Origin: Nodosilinea sp. WJT8-NPBG4
GTDB taxonomy: Bacteria > Cyanobacteriota > Cyanobacteriia > Phormidesmidales > Phormidesmidaceae
Direction of reading: 5' to 3'
Assembly: GCA_019359285.1 (NCBI GenBank)
Contig: JAHHHQ010000049.1
Location: 62,001-126,000 of the forward strand
Length of the DNA: 64,000 nucleotides
Part shown: positions 51,685 to 60,289 of the stretch, one piece after another
Position numbering within the stretch: the first letter of the stretch is position 1
Layout: every line of letters begins with the position of its first letter
Position numbers and translations under genes: made by a program
Notes under the pieces: generated by a model
Databases searched by the model: none
What the model saw: only the letters and a program-made list of their open reading frames with translations
What the model was told of the DNA's origin: nothing

Positions 51685-52230
51685 ATGACTGAATACACGT
51701 TTCAAGAATTTGAGGGCTTCCTAGACTGGCTGGCGGACAAAGGCAAGGTGAAAGTAAACACAGTTCGGGGTTGGAAGTCAGCAGCGTCAAAAATACTATC
51801 TATTCTTGACGAGGATAAACTTCAGGATCTACGTAACGTTGATGTAGAAGAAGTGTGTCTCCGTTTTGCGAATAAAAACGGCAAAGATTTATCTACTGCT
51901 AGCCTTAAGACTTATAAAAGTCGATTAAAAACTTCGCTAGATGAGTTTTTTGCTTGGAGAAGCAACCCTATGGGATACAAGCCCAATGCTTCTTACGGTG
52001 TCAGGAAAGAGCGGCAGGCAGACTCAAGCAATGGTCTTCAAAACAAAGAAGCCAACCCGGATAGCAACAATGAGGTCGTAGCTTCAGAGAAATCAAATGT
52101 TTCTGTTGTCACTTTCCCAATTCCTCTGAGATCTGGCCTAATAGTAAAACTTACAGATCTGCCAATCGACTTGACAGAAGAAGAAGCCGAGAAAATCAGC
52201 ATGGTAGTTAAAGCTTTAGCTTCGAAATAA
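51685..52230 (+). CDS. Recombinase-type SAM-like DNA-binding protein without catalytic domain
   Basis: Residues 1-90 of this 181-residue protein (EFEGFLDWLADKGKVKVNTV, then STASLKTYKSRLKTSLDEFFAW) look like the core-binding domain of tyrosine recombinases. No catalytic domain follows. After a polar linker, the end reads FPIPLRSGLIVKLTDLPIDLT and EEAEKISMVVKALA, a distinct short module. The frame is complete, so this is not a truncated integrase. The palindromic promoter suggests it is a regulator. The next gene, 35 bp on, encodes a small membrane protein, likely in the same transcript. Confidence 0.7.
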   Translation: MTEYTFQEFEGFLDWLADKGKVKVNTVRGWKSAASKILSILDEDKLQDLRNVDVEEVCLRFANKNGKDLSTASLKTYKSRLKTSLDEFFAWRSNPMGYKPNASYGVRKERQADSSNGLQNKEANPDSNNEVVASEKSNVSVVTFPIPLRSGLIVKLTDLPIDLTEEEAEKISMVVKALASK

Positions 52231-52265
52231 TCTCTTTAGCAAAGCTAAATAACTAGGATATTACA

Positions 52266-52463
52266 ATGCCCAAAAGCTATTCTTTCGCAGCGAGTTCCAG
52301 ATCTAACGCCATGAAAAATGTACTTTCATCACTTCCTATATTCTTCAGCTTAATTGCTTTATCTATAGTCAGTCTTGCTGTAGCCTCAAATTACGAAGGG
52401 ATTATTGAGCTGAAATTAGGCATTGAAGGTGGACAAATTAAAATTGATGGGCGTAAAGAGTAG
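52266..52463 (+). CDS. Small single-pass membrane protein
   Basis: This 65-residue protein has one clear hydrophobic helix (LPIFFSLIALSIVSLAVAS, about residues 23-41) followed by a polar tail (IELKLGIEGGQIKIDGRKE). A second ATG (MKNVL, residue 17) may be the real start. It lies 35 bp after the SAM-like gene. I recognise no family. A membrane-acting product controlled by the upstream DNA-binding protein is a possible reading. Confidence 0.55.
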   Translation: MPKSYSFAASSRSNAMKNVLSSLPIFFSLIALSIVSLAVASNYEGIIELKLGIEGGQIKIDGRKE

Positions 52464-52745
52464 CCGTTTTGAGGTACAAAAGATATATGAATCTTTTGCT
52501 ATGATTCCTGTCCTACAAATACAGAATTTTAGTAAAGACTGCGCCGAATATCATCAATGCCTTTCCTTTTTCGAGAACAGTCCTTTAAGTAAACGTGTAG
52601 ACTGATACTGCAACTCCTGCTGGTATAAGGTTCACTAAAATGCCTATAGTACTATTCCATAAAAGTCTTTTTGGCTTTTCTAAACCAAGAACTTATATAT
52701 AGCCTGTACGGATCAAGCCTTTAACAAGAAACTTGTAATTTAAAA

Positions 52746-52982
52746 TCAATCGCCTTGAATAATCTCACCCAGGTATAAGTCTACAAACACCTGGGCCGCA
52801 TCAGGGCTGAGCTGGTTCAGCGCTGAAGTAATCAGCGTAATAGTGTCACCACCTGGGTCAGTGCGCTCATGCGTCCAGCGGTAAACCACCGTGCGCTCAA
52901 TCCCCATTGTGACCGCCAGCTTGTTTTGACTAATGCCGTAGGTCTCTAAGACCTGTTTTAACACTCGCCCTGCCTTTCCCAT
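52746..52982 (-). CDS. XRE-family HTH regulator
   Basis: This 78-residue Cro/CI-type protein contains VLETYGISQNKLAVTMGIER and TVVYRWTHERTDPGGDTI, a clear helix-turn-helix, with an acidic end. It is divergent from the small-protein gene at 53099, with direct repeats between them that are its likely operator. The island has the same arrangement at 39582-40410. Confidence 0.85.
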   Translation of the reverse strand: MGKAGRVLKQVLETYGISQNKLAVTMGIERTVVYRWTHERTDPGGDTITLITSALNQLSPDAAQVFVDLYLGEIIQGD

Positions 52983-53017
52983 GCCCCAATCATGTCAGGG
53001 GACGATAAGAGCGTAAA

Positions 53018-53069
53018 TGTGAACACACTTGTCTACGTCGTGTATAGTCTTGAGTGTGAGCATACTTGT
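53018..53069. promoter_or_regulatory. Operator-like direct repeats between divergent genes
   Basis: TGTGAACACACTTGT (53018-53032) and TGTGAGCATACTTGT (53055-53069) agree at 13 of 15 positions and are 37 bp apart. The second extends into an imperfect palindrome, GTGAGCATACTTGTTCAC. They sit in the 116-bp gap between the XRE gene and the small-protein gene. Confidence 0.6.
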
Positions 53070-53098
53070 TCACATCGCCCTACTCATCACATGCACTC

Positions 53099-53341
53099 AT
53101 GTCAGAAGAATTCATCCCCAACAGTGAAATCTACAACGCCCCTTCTGGTAGCCCTGCCCCCACTCCGCCCAGCCGCGAACCCGTGCACATCACCGTCATC
53201 GGCTCTGCCACCGCCATTGATACGGTAGTCAAAATTCTCCATAGCCTTGGCTTTGCCGAAGCCCGAGCCTGGAGCAAGCCCCAGATCGACCCCAACACCG
53301 GCAGACCCATGCGCGTACTCACCAAATGGGTGCTGTATTAA
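53099..53341 (+). CDS. Small protein homologous to the end of the 39582 gene product
   Basis: This 80-residue protein starts at ATG 53099. The core VHITVIGSATAIDTVVKILH followed by PMRVLTKWVLY parallels the C-terminal part of the island protein (VAVGSPQTVNSCVAGLFRLG, then VMRILTKRV). The N-terminus is Pro/Ser-rich. It is likely controlled by the divergent XRE regulator. The function is unknown; this short form may represent the minimal domain. A bidirectional terminator follows. Confidence 0.65.
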   Translation: MSEEFIPNSEIYNAPSGSPAPTPPSREPVHITVIGSATAIDTVVKILHSLGFAEARAWSKPQIDPNTGRPMRVLTKWVLY

Positions 53342-53402
53342 GCAGCAACCCAAACCGGCAGCTCGTCTTTACACTTCGCCACGGCCCAACCGTAAAAGAG
53401 CA

Positions 53403-53437
53403 AAAAGCCGCAAAGGAACCTATCCCTTGCGGCTTTT
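53403..53437. terminator. Bidirectional terminator
   Basis: AAAAGCCGCAA (53403-53413) pairs perfectly with TTGCGGCTTTT (53427-53437). It has A/T runs on both sides and lies between two convergent genes (53099-53341 and 53467-53952), so it can end both transcripts. Confidence 0.85.
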
Positions 53438-53466
53438 GAGTGAAGCTAATCAACTATGCGTTCTGG

Positions 53467-53952
53467 CTAGATCGACATGCCCAAGCGTAGACCCAAAAAG
53501 GCGTGGACAAACATCACCGCCAGGGCAAAACTGCCCAGGTAAGCGTGGGCGGTGCGCAGAGAGTCTTTGCCGCCGCCAAACTTGGTGATCGAGATTGCCC
53601 CGTTGGCAGCTAGTAGCGCGACCACCAGACTGCCCGTCCAAAAGTGAGGGCTTTGGAAAATGTCTTTTTCTTGCATCACCAGCGACAGCACCCCGCCGGT
53701 ATAGCCCAGACTAATAAAGGTAAACATCCACAGGGCTAGGCGCTTGTGGGTGTGGCGGTTTTCGGCTTTTTTCTCTGCGTCGTCATCGCCGATGCGGCCC
53801 TTCCAACCCATGTAGGCGGTAAAGCTGCCCATCACAAAAATCACAATGCCCATCATCGCCGGGTGGCCCCAGTGCACAATCGGCTCGGGGGTGCCAAACC
53901 CAGCAAAGAAGTCGGCAATGGGCTGCAAGAACCCGCGAATACTAGAAACCAT
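53467..53952 (-). CDS. DUF4079 membrane protein
   Basis: This 161-residue integral membrane protein has four hydrophobic segments (about residues 31-50, 74-93, 108-125 and 137-155). Conserved histidines (HWGHPAMM, HTHKRLAL, RTAHAYLGSF, FVHAFLGL) resemble haem-ligand positions of cytochrome b561-like proteins. DUF4079 is widespread in cyanobacteria and plastids; its function is not established. It is a single gene on the minus strand. Confidence 0.85.
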   Translation of the reverse strand: MVSSIRGFLQPIADFFAGFGTPEPIVHWGHPAMMGIVIFVMGSFTAYMGWKGRIGDDDAEKKAENRHTHKRLALWMFTFISLGYTGGVLSLVMQEKDIFQSPHFWTGSLVVALLAANGAISITKFGGGKDSLRTAHAYLGSFALAVMFVHAFLGLRLGMSI

Positions 53953-54125
53953 CTCTATCTCCCAACAAAGTAAGCGCCATTCCTAAGGTGCCATATTTTC
54001 TCTGCCGAAAGGCATAGGGCATCAGTATCCCGAAACCAAAAGTTATGTTATGGAAGCGTGGCAAGCTTAGCCTCTAGAATTTTATTCAATGCAAAAAGTC
54101 AATCCTTACCTAGCAAAATAAGGCC

Positions 54126-54587
54126 ATGGAACTAGATGACCTTGATATCAAAACTCTGTCTCTTCTCTGCCAGCGAGGGCGCATGACCTGGGCTGAGCTG
54201 GCGGGTCAGCTGGGGCTATCGGCTCCGGCAGCGGCCGATCGCGTCAAACGGCTAGAAGAGCGCGGCATCATCACGGGCTATAGCGCCCAGCTCGACGCCG
54301 AAGCCCTGGGGTTAAATTTGACTGCATTCATTGCCGTGACGCTCGACCAACCTCACCACCGCGAGGGCTTTTTGGCCCAGGTGCAGGCTACAGCCGAAGT
54401 TTTGGAATGCCACCACGTGACCGGTGACGACGATTACCTGCTGAAGGTGCGCTGCTGCCACACTCGCGCCCTAGAGGCATTGATCACTGAAGGGCTGAAG
54501 GCGATCGCAGGCGTAGTCAAAACCCGCACCCTGATCGTGCTGTCCACAGTGAAAGAAACCCAGACCCCGCCGCTGGGTCATCTGTAA
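54126..54587 (+). CDS. Lrp/AsnC-family transcriptional regulator
   Basis: This 153-residue protein has an N-terminal winged helix (DLDIKTLSLLCQRGRMTWAE, LGLSAPAAADRVKRLEERGI) and a C-terminal RAM domain (VLECHHVTGDDDYLLKVRC), the amino-acid effector-binding part. The next gene, 9 bp later, encodes a LysE-type exporter; Lrp-type regulators commonly control adjacent amino acid exporters in response to their substrates. An amino acid-responsive operon is therefore likely. Confidence 0.92.
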   Translation: MELDDLDIKTLSLLCQRGRMTWAELAGQLGLSAPAAADRVKRLEERGIITGYSAQLDAEALGLNLTAFIAVTLDQPHHREGFLAQVQATAEVLECHHVTGDDDYLLKVRCCHTRALEALITEGLKAIAGVVKTRTLIVLSTVKETQTPPLGHL

Positions 54588-54596
54588 GGAGGGGCT

Positions 54597-55216
54597 ATGG
54601 AAGGTTGGACATTGCTGAAGGGAATGGGGCTGGGGCTAGCGATCGCAGTCCCCGTTGGCCCCATTGGGCTGCTCTGCATTCGCAGGTCGCTTACTCAGGG
54701 CCAGCTCATGGGATTGGTGACGGGGCTGGGGGCCGCCACCGCCGATGGCATCTATGGCAGCATTGCCGGGTTTGGCCTAACTGCCGTAGCCGATCTGTTG
54801 GTTAGGCACACCCAGGCCATGCAGCTGATTGGGGCCTTGTTTCTCTGTTATTTAGGCTTCACCACGCTGCGGGCCGACCCCGCTACCGAAGCAGCTAAGG
54901 TCTCTAGTCGAGGGCTATGGGGGCCTACGCTTCTACTCTAGTGTTGACGTTGACGAACCCGGCCACTATTCTTTCTTTCATTGCGATTTTTGCTGGGCTA
55001 GGTCTGGTGGGCACCAGCCAATCGTGGGGAGCCTCGCTGACCCTGATTTTTGGGGTGTTTTTGGGGTCTGCTCTGTGGTGGCTGTGCCTGAGCTGGGGTG
55101 TAACGCTTTTTAGCCAAAAGCTGACACCCTCCCGACTTAAGTGGTTAAATCGGCTGGCCGGTGCAGCTATTTTTAGCTTTGGGGCAGTTGCGATTGCGCT
55201 CACCTTTAAAGGCTAA
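54597..55216 (+). pseudogene. LysE-family amino acid exporter, frameshifted
   Basis: Two frames together make one LysE protein of about 205 residues. The first (54597-54941) has PVGPIGLLCIRRSLTQGQ and runs to RGLWG, after which it changes to PTLLL and stops. The second (54917-55216) continues GAYASTLVLTLTNPATILSF, the conserved TNP of LysE, to the end. The change of frame falls in the GGGGG run near 54917-54922: one additional G would restore a single frame. A recent single-base loss, a sequencing error or programmed slippage would all explain it. It has a good ribosome binding site (AAGGAGG) and follows the Lrp gene by 9 bp, so it is still arranged as a working operon. Confidence 0.85.
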
Positions 55217-55245
55217 ACTCCAGATTCCCACTCCAGGTACTGCCT

Positions 55246-56463
55246 GTGACCATGCTGCGAACTCATCCGTTTTCCTCTGCACCGACCCGACGACCTAGAG
55301 TCGTGGCCTGGGGACGCTGGCTGAGCCTGGCACTAGCCCTGGTGGTGGTCGGCTGGCTGGTACTAACGACGGTTCCCAACGCCCAAGCAGCGCCGCCTGA
55401 GCTGATCGCTCAATCGATTCAAGATTTGCAAAATAAGCAAAAAACCCTTGAGCAGCAGCGCAACGAACTTCAGCAGCAGCAAACCGAGCTGCAAAATCGC
55501 CAGGCCACCTCAGAATCTACCCTAAAGGGTCTGGAGAACAGCATTGTTTATACGGCGAACCAAATTGGCGAAACCGAGTTTCGCCTGAACCAGGCTGAGA
55601 AAGAGCTGAAAGACTTTGAGGCCAAGCTCGCTAAGGCCGAAGCCGACTACGAAAATGTGCGCACCGGCACCGTGGCCCGGCTCCAGTATTTGCAGCGGCA
55701 GCAGGGCAGCGAAGGCTGGGCTGTGCTATTGCAAAGTCAGAATTTTAATGAGTTTCTAGACCGCCAGTACCAGCTCAAGCGGGTTTATGCCTCCGATCGC
55801 CAGGTGCTGGCCGACCTCAAGGCCCAGGCCGAAGCCATTCAAAAGCAAAAGGCCGCCGTCGAAGAAAAGCGCAACCAGGTCGCTCTCCTGCGTCAGCAGC
55901 TGCTTTCTCAAAAGCAGCAGTACGAGGCCGAAGCTAACGAAGAGAAGCAGCTGATCTCTCGCCTGAGGGATCGTCGCGGTGCCCTAGAAGCCGCTGAGAC
56001 CCAACTTGCCCGCGACTCAGAACAGATTGCTGGCCTGATTCGCCAAAAAATCGCCGCCAGCACCGGAGTGATTCGCGGCACGGGGCGATTTGTCTTCCCC
56101 GCCAACGCCAACATTTCCAGCGGATTTGGCAACCGGGTACACCCCATTCTCGGCTACAGCCGCTTCCACGGCGGGATAGACTTTTCGGCCAGCTACGGCA
56201 GCACCATTCACGCCGCCGACTCGGGCCGGGTGATTTTCTCAGGCTGGTATGGCGGCTACGGTCAGGCGGTGATCATTGACCACGGCGGCGGGCTCAGCAC
56301 CCTCTATGCCCACTCTAGCCGGCTATTGGTTAGCGAGGGGCAGACGGTGCAGCAGGGGCAAGCGATCGCTGCTGTCGGCTCCACCGGCCTCTCCACTGGT
56401 CCGCACCTGCACTTTGAGGTGAGGCAGAACGGCAATCCGGTGAATCCGGCAGGGTATTTGTAG
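55246..56463 (+). CDS. M23 peptidase with coiled coil (EnvC/NlpD-like murein hydrolase activator)
   Basis: This 405-residue protein starts at GTG 55246 (AGG 8 nt upstream) or ATG 55252. It has a signal peptide (to about residue 46, NAQAA), a long Gln-rich coiled coil (about 55-260) and a C-terminal LytM/M23 domain. The zinc-binding residues are present: HGGIDF (near 308), and HLHFEV (near 387) with the preceding YAH. It acts in the periplasm, cutting peptide cross-links or activating amidases during cell division. Members with intact zinc ligands can be active peptidases. It lies 29 bp after the LysE gene but is probably functionally independent. Confidence 0.92.
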   Translation: MTMLRTHPFSSAPTRRPRVVAWGRWLSLALALVVVGWLVLTTVPNAQAAPPELIAQSIQDLQNKQKTLEQQRNELQQQQTELQNRQATSESTLKGLENSIVYTANQIGETEFRLNQAEKELKDFEAKLAKAEADYENVRTGTVARLQYLQRQQGSEGWAVLLQSQNFNEFLDRQYQLKRVYASDRQVLADLKAQAEAIQKQKAAVEEKRNQVALLRQQLLSQKQQYEAEANEEKQLISRLRDRRGALEAAETQLARDSEQIAGLIRQKIAASTGVIRGTGRFVFPANANISSGFGNRVHPILGYSRFHGGIDFSASYGSTIHAADSGRVIFSGWYGGYGQAVIIDHGGGLSTLYAHSSRLLVSEGQTVQQGQAIAAVGSTGLSTGPHLHFEVRQNGNPVNPAGYL

Positions 56464-56566
56464 GAAGTGAAGGAGTAGGAGGGTAAGGAGTAGGGGGTAG
56501 GGAGTTTAATCACTAGGCTTAATCACCCGCACCCATCCACCCCTTACCCCTTCCCCCCTACGGTTT

Positions 56567-56701
56567 CTAGCCCAGGCTCTTTTTGAGATGAGCCATAATG
56601 CGTGCTTTACGGGGATCTTCACTCTTGGCAGGAGTGACGCCGGCGAAGTTGATCTTGCTGGTTAGGGCAAGGTGCTGCTTAATTTGATCTTTACTAGCCA
56701 C
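56567..56701 (-). CDS. Small protein, 44 residues, GTG start
   Basis: A short minus-strand frame begins with GTG at 56701 and is preceded by GAGG at a 7-nt spacing. It encodes VASKDQIKQHLALTSKINFA then GVTPAKSEDPRKARIMAHLK and ends KSLG. The basic, helical sequence with no low complexity and the good ribosome binding site argue that it is real. I do not recognise a family. A larger neighbour on the same strand is absent, so it is a lone gene. Confidence 0.5.
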   Translation of the reverse strand: MASKDQIKQHLALTSKINFAGVTPAKSEDPRKARIMAHLKKSLG

Positions 56702-57415
56702 GGAGATACCTCAGAGAAACGAACAGGAAAAGCCTGAACGACCAAGGCACAGACCCCGGCAGTTCAGCCTGGGAATTGGCATCCCAAAATATTTCCCTAT
56801 AGACAATTTAATGCATGTGTCCAGGGTTACTGCAAACTCCTGAAACCAATGGTTGGATGGCAGTGGTCGGCATAGACGCTGCGACCAACCTTTGACATGG
56901 TGCTTGGAACCTTGGGGCGGCAGGAGCGATCGCGATCGGCTAGATCTTGCTCGAACGTTGAAGTAGGTTGAGGGCGTAGCCTAGGGCAGCGAGGACAGGG
57001 TCATATTTGAGTTTGTGCCGGTATTTTCTCCGGCGCCTGTCTGAACTCGGAGAGCTGCTGTTTGAGCAGCCAGACTTTAAATCTGACTTCTTTGAGGATT
57101 AACTCTGACCCAACTAAATTTTTCTGGTTTGGGTTGAAAGTATTTCGAACTAAGCTTTGTGCTCTTCTCAATCTATTACCAAAATTACGAATCAGCCTGT
57201 TTATAGCCTCAATGGCAGCGTCGGGCAGTCAGACCTTAGCCGATATTTTTAGGAGTAGACAGGCGTGAATCTCGCTTAAACCCTGGGTAGCCAAGCAGGA
57301 ATCATAAGTTTTCTTAATGCAAAGCATAGATGATTTATGGGCCAAGTTACTCCTAACCCTAGAGTCAGAGGGTAGAATTTAGCTTGATTTTCAGCTTTGG
57401 ACGGCATCATGCATT
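56702..57415. other. Intergenic region without a supported gene
   Basis: About 710 bases. A 68-codon frame at 57062-57268 is not protein-like enough to call. No tRNA, terminator or palindrome of note is visible. The 100 bases on the other side of the small gene (56464-56560) have GGGTAGGG-type and CCCTTACCCC-type runs, a family of G/C-rich intergenic repeats also seen near 57812-57842 and 60165-60295. Confidence 0.4.
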
Positions 57416-57697
57416 ATGGCAGACTCTGGAACTTCTCCGATTAGTGAAAACTTTGATTCTTTACCCCGTGAGGTTAGGGTTGACAACCTCCGCAACGTTC
57501 TAGAAACCCTGCAAATTGCCGACGAAATCGCCAAACAGGGCTATTTAATCACCAGCTCAGAACTGGCTGATTTGATGGATGTGAACGCCAGCGCCGTGAC
57601 TAGCCGAGGCGAATTTTGGGCCTGGCGCAACTGGTCAGTGTCGCGGGTGCGGCGCGAAGGTAACCAAATTCTTTGGCAAATTGAGCGTATCGACTAG
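57416..57697 (+). CDS. Small protein with a possible HTH (unknown)
   Basis: This 93-residue protein contains NVLETLQIADEIAKQGYLIT, then SSELADLMDVNASAVTSRG and EFWAWRNWSVSRVRREGNQI. The middle part resembles a helix-turn-helix (SSELADLMDVNASAVTSR), so DNA binding is possible. It seems to be a conserved cyanobacterial hypothetical protein. It is a single gene, convergent with the helicase gene that ends at 57824. Confidence 0.65.
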   Translation: MADSGTSPISENFDSLPREVRVDNLRNVLETLQIADEIAKQGYLITSSELADLMDVNASAVTSRGEFWAWRNWSVSRVRREGNQILWQIERID

Positions 57698-57823
57698 CAA
57701 TTTTTAGACCTTCAAACTGAGGATTTTAGTTTTTGGCGGTGAGCTGTGATTCACCGCTAATAACGCTTCGCGATCGCCCGATGCCCCTGGGCAGGCGTAG
57801 CTCTGTTCCTACCCATCCACCCC

Positions 57824-60133
57824 CTACCCCCTACCCATCCACTCCCGTAGCACCGGCAGCACTGGGCAGGGGTTCGACGCCTGCACATTCTCTGGCTTGC
57901 TCCAGGTAAAGGGGGCCTGCTGGGCTGCGGACATCCACAGCAGGCGCTTGGCGCGAGTCATAGCGACGTAGAGCAGCCGATATTCTTCGGCAGCTTTGAG
58001 GTGTTTGGCCTGCTCCCAAGCCGCAATAATGTCAGGGATTTCGCTTTGCCCTGGGGCAAAACCGGCGTGGGCATGGGCGCGAATCTGAGCGCGGGCTACC
58101 TCCGCCAGGGTAAAGTCGCCTAAAAACTCGCCCTGGGGCGGCACCCACAGGGTACCGGGGATGGTTTTGTCGTGGAGAAAGGGCAGAAACACGACGTCCC
58201 AATCGAGCCCCTTGGCCTTGTGCATGGTAATCAGGGTGAGCTGGCCGGGGCGGGTGTAGAGCGAGTCGGTGTCTTCGGTGTCAACAGCGGTAAAGCGCTC
58301 GGAGCCGACGAGATCTTGCAGCACACCGATCGCTGCTGCCAGAGTATCGTCATTGCGAATTTGCTGGCTGACGCGGGCGGCGAGTTTATCGGCGGTGGCC
58401 AGTTCGCTCTGGTTGTAGCCCAGGGTTAAGCCAATGAAAGAGAACAGGCTGTAGGGGGGCAGTTCGAGGCGCGATCGCAGCAGCCCAGCACAATACCGCC
58501 GCGCTATCCGCGCCGCCTCAATGTTGGGCGGCGCATCCAGCGGGCCGGGGTAAAGAAACTGCTCGGGAGCTTGGGCCAGGGCGTTGAGGTCTTGGGTGGG
58601 CACCCGCTGGCGATCGACTAGCACCCGCAGCGCACCCTTGAGTCGATCGGCGGAGTGGGGCCGCTCAACAAATTGCAGCAGGGTGAGCATTTCTTCGGGC
58701 ACCTGAGTTTGGCGGTCTTGCTCCCCCACGTCGTAGAACTTCAGCCCCATGGCAGCTAGATCCACTCCACCCACCAGGTCAGGATCGCGCAGCAGGTTGC
58801 CGACAAATTGCCCCTGGCGACCCTCCCGCACGAGAATGGCAAAGCTGGTTTCAGGATTCGCCGCGTAGAGCTCGCTGACCCGCTGAGCGATCAGCTTGAC
58901 GGAGTCTAACGTGGTCGGTGGCGAGAGAATTTCTACCCCGGCCCCCAATGGCTCTGGGTTGGCCCCGAGCTGAGGGTCATCGGGGTCGACGGGGGCGATC
59001 GCCTGATCGCGAAAGGGAGTCTCTGGCCCGGCCACCTGCGCCTGGTTCACCCAAGCCAGCATGCGGTTGGCAGCGGCCATAATGATGCCACTGCTGCGTC
59101 CGGCCTGGTCCATCGTCACCAGGCGGCCCTGGAGGCGACAGTCGTCGCAGAACTGGTTGAAGAACACCGGGTCTGCCGGAGTAAACGTGGAGTTAATTGC
59201 CTGGTTAGGATCGCCCACCCGCACCAGGTTAGGCTCTCCATAGGGATCGTCAGGATCAGCCGCCAGTAGGGTCAATAACCGGGTCTGCAACGGCGAAGAA
59301 TCCTGCGCTTCGTCTTCGAACACGGCAAAGGTGCGCCCCTGCCAAAAGCGGCGGCTGTCGGGATCGTCTAGGGTACGCAGGGCACCCAAGATCATGTCGT
59401 CGTAGTCGATCCAGCCCCGTTGCGAGAGCAGGGCTTGGTAGCGATCGTACAGACCGGCCGCAATGGTGAGCACGTCGTAGTCCTCAACGTCTCCCGGCAG
59501 AAAGTGGTTGACGTTTTGGGCCAGATCCAGAAGGGTAGCGGGCATCAGCCCCGAGCTTTTAGCTTCGCGAATCACCGTATGGGCCAGGCTGGGTAGCACC
59601 TCGGTTCGCAATACCGACTGCCGCCTGAGCTGCTCAGTTTCTTCGCCGTCAAACTGTCGCCCTTCGATCAGGCGGTAGTAGAGGTTGGGGTTGGCCACAA
59701 TCCACTGCTCCACACAGGCTCGCAGAATGCGGTTATTTTGCGATGGCGAAACCAGCGTTAGCGTATCCAGGTTCAGGTTAGAGAGTTCAGGGTTGCGGGT
59801 GGCAATAGAGAGGGCTAGCCCGTGCAGGGTCGAGACCGTAAAGCTGGTCTGGGGCAGTCCGAGCGTTTTTAAGTGGCCGCGCACTTTGGCTTTAAGGTTA
59901 GCCGCCGCCGATCGCGTAAAGGTAACCAATACCAGCTGACGGTTCAGATGAAGCTGATGGCGGGCGATCGCGATCGCCGCCGCCGCCGCCATCCCTGTAG
60001 ACTTGCCCGAACCGGGCACCGCTGACACCGCCAGTCGTCCGTTTTCCCAGTCGGCTAGCGCCTGCTGCCCCCGCCGCAGCCCAGCGCGAATCTCCTGTAG
60101 CGCGGCCTCTCGATCTACGGGTGCTGCCACCAT
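57824..60133 (-). CDS. UvrD/Rep-family ATP-dependent DNA helicase
   Basis: This 769-residue SF1A helicase has Walker A VSAVPGSGKSTG (near residue 43), FEDEAQDSSP (Walker B), GDPNQAINS, and C-terminal motifs LTLITMHKAKGLDWDVV and RLLYVAMTRAKRL. It lacks the usual UvrD C-terminal extension and matches a cyanobacterial subfamily. It would unwind DNA in repair or restart of replication. It is separated from the DUF3782-like gene upstream by 156 bp of G/C-rich repeats. It is unrelated in detail to the RelE-UvrD fusion in the island. Confidence 0.9.
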   Translation of the reverse strand: MVAAPVDREAALQEIRAGLRRGQQALADWENGRLAVSAVPGSGKSTGMAAAAAIAIARHQLHLNRQLVLVTFTRSAAANLKAKVRGHLKTLGLPQTSFTVSTLHGLALSIATRNPELSNLNLDTLTLVSPSQNNRILRACVEQWIVANPNLYYRLIEGRQFDGEETEQLRRQSVLRTEVLPSLAHTVIREAKSSGLMPATLLDLAQNVNHFLPGDVEDYDVLTIAAGLYDRYQALLSQRGWIDYDDMILGALRTLDDPDSRRFWQGRTFAVFEDEAQDSSPLQTRLLTLLAADPDDPYGEPNLVRVGDPNQAINSTFTPADPVFFNQFCDDCRLQGRLVTMDQAGRSSGIIMAAANRMLAWVNQAQVAGPETPFRDQAIAPVDPDDPQLGANPEPLGAGVEILSPPTTLDSVKLIAQRVSELYAANPETSFAILVREGRQGQFVGNLLRDPDLVGGVDLAAMGLKFYDVGEQDRQTQVPEEMLTLLQFVERPHSADRLKGALRVLVDRQRVPTQDLNALAQAPEQFLYPGPLDAPPNIEAARIARRYCAGLLRSRLELPPYSLFSFIGLTLGYNQSELATADKLAARVSQQIRNDDTLAAAIGVLQDLVGSERFTAVDTEDTDSLYTRPGQLTLITMHKAKGLDWDVVFLPFLHDKTIPGTLWVPPQGEFLGDFTLAEVARAQIRAHAHAGFAPGQSEIPDIIAAWEQAKHLKAAEEYRLLYVAMTRAKRLLWMSAAQQAPFTWSKPENVQASNPCPVLPVLREWMGRG

Positions 60134-60289
60134 AGGGTCTCTCCAGGGACTTTTGTATCAGGATAGCGGGAGTAGAGGAGTGGGGGTGAGGGGATGGGTA
60201 AGGTGAGGGAGATGAGGAGGATAAGGGAGGTGAGGCGCTCACAGTTTTACCGGCTTCCCCAACTTCCCCAACTTCCCCATCCTCCCTAC
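60134..60289. repeat. G/C-rich intergenic repeats
   Basis: Runs such as GGGGTGAGGGGATGGG and CTTCCCCAACTTCCCC with partial complementarity fill this gap. Similar sequences lie at 56464-56560, 57812-57842 and 60945-60985. They belong to the dispersed repeat content of cyanobacterial genomes and carry no gene. Confidence 0.5.

Noticed and set aside
57062..57268. 68-codon frame in the gap before the 93-residue protein gene
   Set aside because: Composition and start context are unconvincing and there is no similarity to a known family.
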